Shown in pieces: positions 1 to 5,328 of a stretch of 9,693 bases of DNA. Numbering within the stretch: the stretch's first letter is position 1; every line of letters begins with the position of its first letter. Under the pieces are notes generated by a model that did not search any database, was not told the origin of the DNA, and saw only the letters and a program-made list of their open reading frames with translations. Both the position numbers and the translations under genes were made by a program. The stretch is from an archaeon. Its GTDB lineage: Archaea; Iainarchaeota; Iainarchaeia; Iainarchaeales; GCA-2688035. The stretch lies in NCBI GenBank assembly GCA_030745815.1, contig JASLNX010000033.1:1-9693 (forward strand), in the 5' to 3' direction.

Positions 1-670
1 CGCATACGTCAACTAAGATTAGTTCCCTTTGTGGACTGAGTCCAAATTCTACTTTTCCATCAGCGTGCTCTATTCCAATTGAAGCTGCTTTTTCTGTTAA
101 AAAATTGTTTATTTTAAGGGCAGCTTCCTTTAATCCGTTAATTTCTTCTTCTGAAAGCTTTGAAATTTCTTTTGCCTCTTCCCAGGTTAGGTAGCGGTCT
201 GTTGGCTCAAGCTTTGTGCTAACATCCATTATTGGCTTTTCAAGTTTTTCCCCTGGTTCAGGCATTTTGTCCAAGCCAAGTTGTTCAATTGTTGTTTGGC
301 CCTTTGCAATTCTTTTAAAGACACTGCTTCCTGTTGGAAGAGAGTTTCTAAAAATTACTTCCAGGGGCACTAGGTAGTTTCCCATTCCCTCTTTTAGTTC
401 TCCTTTTTGAGGAAAGAGAACGCGAACCAAATCAACTTCCATTTCGTCTCCTGAAACAAGCTTTCTGAAGTGGCTTTTTACCCCAAGCTTTTCAAGCTCT
501 TTGAAGTTGAATGCGGCAAGCCTGCAAAGTGCTTCTCCCTTGTTTGGGATTGTGTCAGGCATTTTTCCAAAATCAAATACTGAGTAATCGTCGGTAAACT
601 TAAAAACTCCGACTCCTGTTTCGTTTTCGTTTGCTTCCTTACTTACAGTTAAATCTTTTACACTTCCCAT
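1..670 (-). CDS. purC: SAICAR synthetase PurC, partial (C-terminus beyond left edge)
   Basis: Phosphoribosylaminoimidazole-succinocarboxamide synthase joins CAIR and aspartate with ATP in cytosolic purine biosynthesis. I translated 223 complete codons from an ATG at 670; the frame stays open to the window edge, so the C-terminus is missing. The N-terminus reads MGSVKDLTV and is followed by FTDDYSVFDFGKMPD (about residues 25-39), which matches archaeal PurC as I know it. The family signature VPLEVIFRN lies at about 101-109 and the DGKVEFG motif at about 204-210. The gene follows purE by 9 bases, so the two form an operon in pathway order. A GGTGG Shine-Dalgarno-like site sits 4 bases upstream of the ATG and supports this start. 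Identification is firm; only completeness is unknown. Confidence 0.94.
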   Translation of the reverse strand, partial: MGSVKDLTVSKEANENETGVGVFKFTDDYSVFDFGKMPDTIPNKGEALCRLAAFNFKELEKLGVKSHFRKLVSGDEMEVDLVRVLFPQKGELKEGMGNYLVPLEVIFRNSLPTGSSVFKRIAKGQTTIEQLGLDKMPEPGEKLEKPIMDVSTKLEPTDRYLTWEEAKEISKLSEEEINGLKEAALKINNFLTEKAASIGIEHADGKVEFGLSPQRELILVDVC

Positions 671-674
671 TAAA

Positions 675-679
675 CCACC
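675..679 (-). promoter_or_regulatory. Shine-Dalgarno site for purC
   Basis: On the minus strand GGTGG lies 4 bases before the purC ATG, inside the 9-base gap after the purE stop. It resembles the archaeal anti-SD complement GGTGATC. It fits translation of purC as the second gene of a purE-purC transcript. Confidence 0.5.
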
Positions 680-1495
680 CTATTTTTTTCTTTCTCTTTC
701 ATCTGATTCTAATACTTTCTGCTTCTGTTTTTCTCTAAACACTCCAATCTTTCTTGAAAAGCCAGAGAATCCAATGTTCAATAATTGCACTGCTCCAAGG
801 CAGGCGTTGTCAACTCTGTTTAAGCCAACCCATAGCCCGGTTTTACTTTCTTCCAGCAGCTTTATTGAGTCACTTGGTGTTGAATCTTTTAAGATTGGAA
901 CATTAATTATAAGGGCCCCCTCTCTTTCAATTAGGGATTGGCCAAATTCATGCAGGTTTATCAAAATTTCGTTTTCCACATCAAACTTTAGGCCAATGTC
1001 TTCCACTATTGAAAATCCCACGCCAAGTTCTTCTAAAATGCTTACCCCGCTGTAAATTCTTTTTGTTAAGCTATTGTTTTCGCCCAGCCGGTTTAGAATC
1101 TTTACACTCTTGTGCTTTTTGAGGGCAATTGCAACCGCTTCACAGGTTTCTTCAACACTGTTTACGCCTGTTCCAAGAACCGGCATTCCGCCTGGCATTT
1201 GGTGAATTGAAAGCAGTGCATCTAGGCCGCCGTAGTTTCCGTCAACCGGCACACCAATAACTGGTTTTATTGAGTGCGAGGCAATAACTCCGGGCAGGGC
1301 CGCTGAAAGGCCTGCGCCTGCAATAATTAGGTCTGCGCTGGTTTCTTTTATAATGTGCTGAAGTTTTTCAGGAGTTCGGTGCGCCGAGCAAATTCTAAGT
1401 TCTGTTTTAACCCCTTTTTCTCTTAGGCCGCTAAGAATTGGGTTGTAAACAGTAGCGTCGCTTTCAGATCCAAAAATCACTAAAACCTGTTCCAA
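680..1495 (-). CDS. purE: PurE-type AIR carboxylase / N5-CAIR mutase with a degenerate second PurE-like half
   Basis: PurE makes CAIR, the substrate of the PurC encoded directly downstream. Residues 2-128 are a full catalytic domain: FGSESD at 8-13, SAHRTPE with the conserved His39 at 37-43, AGAGLSAALPG at 59-69 and GLDALLSIHQMP at 90-101. The protein has 271 residues against roughly 160 for ordinary PurE. The extra part (about 131-271) resembles a second PurE domain: LEELGVGFSI follows the first domain's LREKGVKTEL, and WVGLNRVDNACLGAVQLL followed by a basic REKQKQKV tail matches the usual PurE C-terminus. The SAHRTPE and GLSAALPG motifs are absent there, so it is probably non-catalytic. The start is TTG at 1493-1495 with AGGGG 7 bases upstream; no in-frame ATG is near. 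Whether it uses AIR plus CO2 or N5-CAIR cannot be told; no purK is in view. Confidence 0.93.
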   Translation of the reverse strand: MEQVLVIFGSESDATVYNPILSGLREKGVKTELRICSAHRTPEKLQHIIKETSADLIIAGAGLSAALPGVIASHSIKPVIGVPVDGNYGGLDALLSIHQMPGGMPVLGTGVNSVEETCEAVAIALKKHKSVKILNRLGENNSLTKRIYSGVSILEELGVGFSIVEDIGLKFDVENEILINLHEFGQSLIEREGALIINVPILKDSTPSDSIKLLEESKTGLWVGLNRVDNACLGAVQLLNIGFSGFSRKIGVFREKQKQKVLESDERERKK

Positions 1496-1502
1496 TAAAT
1501 CG

Positions 1503-1507
1503 CCCCT
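1503..1507 (-). promoter_or_regulatory. Shine-Dalgarno-like site deciding the purE TTG start
   Basis: On the minus strand AGGGG lies 7 bases before the TTG at 1493-1495. It supports TTG as initiator of purE, where no nearby in-frame ATG exists. Confidence 0.4.
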
Positions 1508-1528
1508 ATTAGTTTTAAGCTCTAATAC

Positions 1529-1536
1529 ATTTAAAA
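1529..1536. promoter_or_regulatory. Near-palindromic TATA-like box between divergent purE and folC
   Basis: ATTTAAAA is nearly self-complementary and is the best TATA-like element in the 65-base gap between the two start codons. Its centre is about 28 bases before the folC ATG, giving a leaderless or near-leaderless folC mRNA. Read the other way (GTTTTAAAT) it is about 38 bases from the purE TTG, leaving a leader of about 13 bases that would hold the AGGGG site. One box may therefore serve both directions. This is inferred from spacing alone; BRE elements are not obvious. Confidence 0.4.
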
Positions 1537-1560
1537 CTATTGCTAAGGTAAGGAATTCGT

Positions 1561-2763
1561 ATGGATATGGCTAAATCTTTCAAATATCTTGATAGTCTTG
1601 AATCGCTTGGGATTGTTCTTGGATTGGACAGGGTTAAGGGCTTTCTTCAGGCCATTGGGAGGCCCGAGGCTAAATTTAAGGTAATTCACATTGCTGGTAC
1701 AAACGGCAAGGGCTCAACTGCGGCAATTCTTGCAAGCATTCTTCGTGCGGCAGGCCTTAAGACAGGGCTTTATACCAGCCCTCATCTTGTAAAGGTAAAT
1801 GAACGAATTCAGGTTAACGGGGAACAGATTTCTGATTCTGAGTTGGTTAAACTAGTGAGCGAGCTTAAGCAGTCTAAGGAAAACCAAGGAATTAAGCTTA
1901 CTCACTTTGAGTTTGTTACAGCCCTTGCATTTCAACACTTTGCAAATTTGGAAGTTGACATTGCAGTTGTTGAGGTTGGATTGGGCGGGCGCTTGGACGC
2001 AACCAATGTTGTAACGCCTGAAGTTAGTGTTATTACAAATATTGAGAAAGAGCACGAGGAGTTTCTTGGAAAAACCGTTGAAAAGATTGCAGGGGAAAAA
2101 GCAGGAATTGTAAAGCCGGGAGTTCCGGTTGTAACTGCTGAGTGGAAGGAACCTGTTCTTCGCGTTATTCGAAAAGTTTGCAAGGAAAAAAACGCGCCGC
2201 TTTCAATTGTAAACAAGCCGTTTGAAGGGACGTTGGGTTTGCAGGGTTCTTTTCAAAGGTGGAATGCTGCTACCGCTCTTGCTGTTGTTGACGTGCTGCG
2301 AAAGCAGGGCGTTGAAATTGATGAGGACGCGGTTTCCAAAGGCCTTTCGTCTGTTATGTGGCCTGGTCGCTTTGAAGTGGTTCAAAAGAATCCAACAGTT
2401 TTACTTGACTGCTGTCACAATCCAAGCGGGGCCTTTGTTCTTACAAAGTCCTTTCAAGAAGCGTTCCCTGAAAAGAAGGCAGTTTTAGTTATTGGGGTGA
2501 GTTCTGGTAAGAATATTTCGGCCATTGCAGCAAATCTTTCGCCAGTTGCGTTAAAAGTGATTGCTTGTGAGGCGAGTTACCATGCTTTGCCTGCTGTCGA
2601 GATTTCGCGCGAATTTGAGGGTCTTGGAAAGGAGTGTGAGGTTGTTTTGGGCGTTGGTTCTGCGGTAGAGAAGGCAATTTCTGAGGCAGGGGCTGGCGGG
2701 ATGGTTCTTGTGTGCGGTTCCTGCTTTGTTGTCGGGGAAGCAGAGCAACTCTTTTCCAAGTAG
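1561..2763 (+). CDS. folC: Folylpolyglutamate synthase / dihydrofolate synthase FolC
   Basis: FolC is a cytosolic ATP-dependent Mur-ligase-fold enzyme that adds glutamate to dihydropteroate and/or folates. Visible motifs are the P-loop AGTNGKGST at residues 45-53, YTSPHL at 71-76, GLGGRLDATN at 140-149, EKAGIVKPG at 179-187 and WPGRFE at 267-272. The usual D-G-A-H-N-P motif reads DCCHNP at 283-288. The protein has 400 residues, slightly short for the family; the stretch between EKAGI and the LQGSFQRWNA segment (about 190-236) looks compressed. Translation starts at ATG 1561, with a second in-frame ATG at 1567; a TATA-like box about 28 bases upstream favours a leaderless start near 1561. Its presence with glyA and folD supports THF as C1 carrier. 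Which of the two ligase activities dominates cannot be read from sequence. Confidence 0.93.
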   Translation: MDMAKSFKYLDSLESLGIVLGLDRVKGFLQAIGRPEAKFKVIHIAGTNGKGSTAAILASILRAAGLKTGLYTSPHLVKVNERIQVNGEQISDSELVKLVSELKQSKENQGIKLTHFEFVTALAFQHFANLEVDIAVVEVGLGGRLDATNVVTPEVSVITNIEKEHEEFLGKTVEKIAGEKAGIVKPGVPVVTAEWKEPVLRVIRKVCKEKNAPLSIVNKPFEGTLGLQGSFQRWNAATALAVVDVLRKQGVEIDEDAVSKGLSSVMWPGRFEVVQKNPTVLLDCCHNPSGAFVLTKSFQEAFPEKKAVLVIGVSSGKNISAIAANLSPVALKVIACEASYHALPAVEISREFEGLGKECEVVLGVGSAVEKAISEAGAGGMVLVCGSCFVVGEAEQLFSK

Positions 2764-2770
2764 CGTAACA

Positions 2771-2779
2771 TTTTTAATT
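2771..2779 (+). promoter_or_regulatory. TATA box of the VUT transporter gene
   Basis: TTTTTAATT lies 7 bases after the folC stop, with its centre about 26 bases before ATG 2801. This is the archaeal spacing for a transcript starting at the A of the ATG. The same nine bases recur upstream of glyA (3992-4000). The T-run may also help end the folC transcript. Confidence 0.55.
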
Positions 2780-2800
2780 GTTTGAGCGTTGTTTTCTTTT

Positions 2801-3439
2801 ATGAACCTTAATTTTTCTATCGAGCAGAAGACAAATTTTCTTCTCGGGCTTTTTGTTGCAAGTCTTGTTACTGCAAATCTTATTAGCTTAAAGATTGCTT
2901 CTTTTGGTTTTTTTGAGGCAAGCGTTGGAATTTTAGTTTTCCCAGTTCTTTTTCTTATAACTGATATTATTGAAGAGGTCCACGGGAGCGCAAAGGCAAA
3001 GCAGTTTGTTTACATTGCCCTTATTACCTTGGTTTTTGTTTTAATAATTACTGCAATCGCGGTTTTGCTTCCAACAGCTGAAAGAAGTTTTATTTCGGGA
3101 GCTGAATATTCAAACATTTTTGGAACCACTCTTAGAATTTTTGCTGCGTCAATTGTTGGGTTCTTCTTTTCTCAAATGCACGATGTTTGGGCTTTTAATT
3201 TTTGGAAGAAAAAAACCAATGGAAAGTCTTTGTGGCTTAGGAACAATGCTTCAACAATTGTTTCGCAGTTTATTGACACAACACTTTTTATGTTTCTTGC
3301 ATTTTACGCAATTTCGCCAAAGTTTACGGTGGAATACGTTTTTGCGCTAATTATTCCCTACTGGCTGATTAAGGTACTGTTTGCCATAATTGACACCCCG
3401 TTTTGCTATTTGGGTGTAAAGTGGCTGCGCGGGAAATAA
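2801..3439 (+). CDS. Queuosine/archaeosine-precursor transporter, VUT (YhhQ/DUF165) family
   Basis: This is an integral membrane protein of 212 residues with about six hydrophobic segments near residues 11-31, 41-57, 69-90, 108-126, 153-172 and 177-198. Family signatures are ITDIIEEVHG (53-62), SQMHDVWAF (124-132) and RNNASTIVSQFIDT (147-160). Bacterial YhhQ proteins import 7-deazaguanine precursors of queuosine. In an archaeon the likely cargo is preQ0 or a related base for archaeosine in tRNA, which is inference. I start it at ATG 2801 rather than the in-frame TTG at 2789, because a TATA box centred near 2775 would begin transcription at about 2800, making the TTG untranscribed. The gene has its own promoter and is separated from folC by 37 bases. 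It has no obvious metabolic link to its C1 neighbours beyond the pterin/deazaguanine chemistry. Confidence 0.92.
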   Translation: MNLNFSIEQKTNFLLGLFVASLVTANLISLKIASFGFFEASVGILVFPVLFLITDIIEEVHGSAKAKQFVYIALITLVFVLIITAIAVLLPTAERSFISGAEYSNIFGTTLRIFAASIVGFFFSQMHDVWAFNFWKKKTNGKSLWLRNNASTIVSQFIDTTLFMFLAFYAISPKFTVEYVFALIIPYWLIKVLFAIIDTPFCYLGVKWLRGK

Positions 3440-3441
3440 AA

Positions 3442-3463
3442 TTTGGCAATTGGCCAAGCCAAA
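3442..3463 (+). terminator. Hairpin plus T-run after the VUT gene (possible terminator)
   Basis: TTTGGC (3442-3447) pairs with GCCAAA (3458-3463). The 10-base loop itself contains the palindrome TTGGCCAA. Three bases later comes a run of six T (3466-3471). It lies 2 bases after the VUT stop codon and resembles an intrinsic terminator, though archaeal termination relies mostly on the T-run. The T-run also forms part of the next gene's TATA-like box. Confidence 0.4.
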
Positions 3464-3465
3464 AC

Positions 3466-3474
3466 TTTTTTATT
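3466..3474 (+). promoter_or_regulatory. TATA-like box of the 157-residue orphan gene
   Basis: TTTTTTATT is centred about 27 bases before ATG 3497, the spacing for leaderless transcription. It supports the ATG over the upstream in-frame TTG at 3443, which lies before the presumed transcription start. Confidence 0.5.
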
Positions 3475-3496
3475 TGAAGGCAGCGCTGTTATATGT

Positions 3497-3970
3497 ATGC
3501 CACCACAAAAAAGGCCTTATCAGCACAGGGAACGCAACCTTCTTGCGGACGAAGCCAGGTTTAACAAGATTGTAGTTAGATCTTCCTCTGCTTCTACTAA
3601 ACCTCCAAAGTCTATTACGCAAAGGCGCATAGTGGGAAATTTCAGAATTGCGGTAAACGCTTCGCTACACGAAATTGGTATTACTAGTAAGTCAAACAGG
3701 AAATTCTATTCTAAGATGATTTATCGCGCCAAAAAATTGGGTGAATTGCAGTATCGGTTGTTGAAATTGAGTAATCTTCAATCTCCAAATGCGATGCAAC
3801 AGCTGGCCATGAGTAGTATTGCGCCTAGAAAACAGCTTGTAAAAGAGCAAATGCGTGACCTACTTGCTAAAGAGGTTGGTTTTGCGTCTACAGAGCGCTT
3901 TCGAAAAGCAATGGGGTCACATTTGCATGCGGTACAGATGGCCCGTATGGATATAATAAATGCCAAGTAA
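3497..3970 (+). CDS. Uncharacterised strongly basic 157-residue protein
   Basis: I do not recognise this protein. It has no signal peptide and no membrane segment. By count it has 31 Lys/Arg against 10 Asp/Glu (net about +21), no cysteine and no tryptophan. The first 45 residues are polar and proline/serine-containing with KRPYQHRER near the start and are probably flexible. From about residue 46 on it reads as amphipathic helices, with basic clusters SNRKFYSK (66-73), YRAKKLGE (76-83) and ERFRKAMG (133-140). The composition suggests binding to nucleic acid or ribosomes, which is inference only. The start is ATG 3497, preceded at leaderless spacing by a TATA-like box. The in-frame TTG at 3443 lies inside the hairpin just after the VUT gene and is rejected. 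ATA, TCT and ACT codons look more frequent than in the neighbours, a weak hint of different origin. The promoter and clean long frame argue that it is a real gene. Confidence 0.65.
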   Translation: MPPQKRPYQHRERNLLADEARFNKIVVRSSSASTKPPKSITQRRIVGNFRIAVNASLHEIGITSKSNRKFYSKMIYRAKKLGELQYRLLKLSNLQSPNAMQQLAMSSIAPRKQLVKEQMRDLLAKEVGFASTERFRKAMGSHLHAVQMARMDIINAK

Positions 3971-3990
3971 ATTGCCGCCTCCACCAATAC

Positions 3991-4000
3991 CTTTTTAATT
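3991..4000 (+). promoter_or_regulatory. TATA box of glyA
   Basis: CTTTTTAATT repeats the nine-base box found before the VUT gene. Its centre is about 50 bases before ATG 4046, so transcription would start near 4020 and leave a leader of about 25 bases. That leader holds GGGGG at 4032-4036, 9 bases before the ATG, as a possible Shine-Dalgarno site. glyA would thus differ from its leaderless neighbours. Confidence 0.5.
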
Positions 4001-4045
4001 TCTTAAGAGTCATTTCTTATTATTGTTTTTTGGGGGTTTTTGGGA

Positions 4046-5308
4046 ATGGAAGCAAAGTACGAAATGCATCTTGAATTTTTGAAGGAAAATGATAAACCAA
4101 TTTTTGACGCAATTGTTGCCGAAAAAGAAAGGCAAATGGATGGAATTGAATTAATTCCAAGCGAAAACCTTGTGAGCCAAGGCGTTCTTGAAGCAATGGG
4201 ATCTGTTCCAAACAACAAGTACTCTGAAGGCTATCCTGGAAAAAGGTATTACGGTGGAAACGAAGTAATTGACATTATTGAAAACCTTGCGATTGACAGG
4301 TTAAAAAAGCTGTTTGGAGCCGAGCACGCAAACGTTCAGTCTCTAAGCGGAAGTCCTGCTAATATGGCTGCCTACTTTGCAACAATGGAAATTGGCGACA
4401 CATTTATGGGATTAAAGCTTACTGAAGGCGGGCATCTCTCGCACGGGCACCCAGTGAATTTTTCCGGTAAGTTATATCACAGTGTGCAGTATGGTTTGGA
4501 TAAGGAAACCGAATTGCTTGATTATGATGCAATTTTAAAGCAGGCGAAAGAGGTTAAACCAAAGCTTATTCTAAGCGGTTACACGGCATATCCTCGCAAT
4601 ATAGATTTCAAGCGCTTTAGGGAAATTTGTGACGAAGTTGGGGCAATTTGTATGGCTGACATTGCTCACATTGCAGGCCTGTGCGCTGGAGGCGTTCACG
4701 AAAATCCTGTTCCATACTTTGACATTGTTACAACTACAACTCACAAGACTTTAAGGGGTCCAAGGGGGGCTGTTATAATGTGCAAGGAAGAGTTTGCTGA
4801 AAAAATTGACAAGGCAGTTTTTCCAGGTTTGCAGGGCGGCCCGCACGCGCACACTATTGCAGGAAAGGCAGTTGCCTTCAAAGAGGCTCTTGAACCGGAC
4901 TTTAAAGATTACGCCAAGCAGATTGTTAAGAACTCAAAGGCAATGGCTGAAGAATTAATGGCCCAGGGTTTAAGACTTGTTACCAACGGGACTGACAATC
5001 ACTTAATGCTTGTTGATACCCTTAGCAGCAAGGACTTACCCGGAAAGAAGGCCGAGCGCGCGCTTGAACTTGCAGGAATTTACTGTAACAAGAACACAAT
5101 TCCGTTTGATAAAAGAAGTCCTTGGGATCCTTCAGGAATTAGGATTGGAACTCCGGTTCTTGCAACGCGTGGAATGAAGGAATCTGAAATGAAGGAAGTT
5201 GCAAACTTTATGGTTCAGGCTCTTGATAATGCTGGTAATGAAGCGAAGCTTAAGGAAATTAAGGGCAAAGTTAAGGAATTTTGTGCTGGGTTTCCATTTT
5301 ATAAATAA
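4046..5308 (+). CDS. glyA: Serine hydroxymethyltransferase GlyA
   Basis: This PLP-dependent cytosolic enzyme interconverts serine plus THF with glycine plus 5,10-methylene-THF. The 420-residue product has the family's normal length. Motifs include ELIPSENLVS near residue 35, YPGKRYYGG near 63-71, the cofactor-contacting Asp and His of MADIAHIAGL (Asp205, His208) and the PLP lysine in TTTTHKTLRGPRG (Lys234). PGLQGGPHAH and the C-terminal GIRIGTPVLATRGM segment are also intact. I use ATG 4046, with GGGGG 9 bases upstream, instead of the in-frame TTG at 4040. It sits 20 bases before folD, which acts on its product, and faces the glycine cleavage operon, which makes the same CH2-THF from glycine. 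The sequence looks like the bacterial-type, THF-using SHMT rather than the methanopterin-using archaeal form; that judgement is by eye. Confidence 0.98.
   Translation: MEAKYEMHLEFLKENDKPIFDAIVAEKERQMDGIELIPSENLVSQGVLEAMGSVPNNKYSEGYPGKRYYGGNEVIDIIENLAIDRLKKLFGAEHANVQSLSGSPANMAAYFATMEIGDTFMGLKLTEGGHLSHGHPVNFSGKLYHSVQYGLDKETELLDYDAILKQAKEVKPKLILSGYTAYPRNIDFKRFREICDEVGAICMADIAHIAGLCAGGVHENPVPYFDIVTTTTHKTLRGPRGAVIMCKEEFAEKIDKAVFPGLQGGPHAHTIAGKAVAFKEALEPDFKDYAKQIVKNSKAMAEELMAQGLRLVTNGTDNHLMLVDTLSSKDLPGKKAERALELAGIYCNKNTIPFDKRSPWDPSGIRIGTPVLATRGMKESEMKEVANFMVQALDNAGNEAKLKEIKGKVKEFCAGFPFYK
5298..5306 (+). promoter_or_regulatory. TATA box of folD embedded in the end of glyA
   Basis: TTTATAAAT is close to the ideal archaeal TATA box. 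Its centre is about 27 bases before the folD ATG at 5329, the leaderless spacing. It is formed by the last glyA codons (Phe-Tyr-Lys) and the first base of the TAA stop. There is no Shine-Dalgarno site in the 20-base glyA-folD gap, which agrees with leaderless initiation. Confidence 0.55.
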
Positions 5309-5328
5309 ATACAGGCTAAAGATTATTT

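Noticed and set aside
2789..2800. TTG start extending the VUT transporter by four residues
   Set aside because: The TATA box at 2771-2779 would start transcription near ATG 2801, leaving the TTG outside the mRNA.
3443..3496. TTG start extending the orphan protein by 18 residues
   Set aside because: It lies inside the hairpin after the VUT gene and upstream of the TATA-like box, so it would not be transcribed from the likely promoter.
4021..4045. T6-G5-T5-G3 homopolymer stretch before glyA as a possible riboswitch or G-quadruplex
   Set aside because: The stretch has only two G-runs, too few for a quadruplex, and at about 25 bases the leader is too short for a glycine or THF riboswitch. A weak SD explains the G-run.
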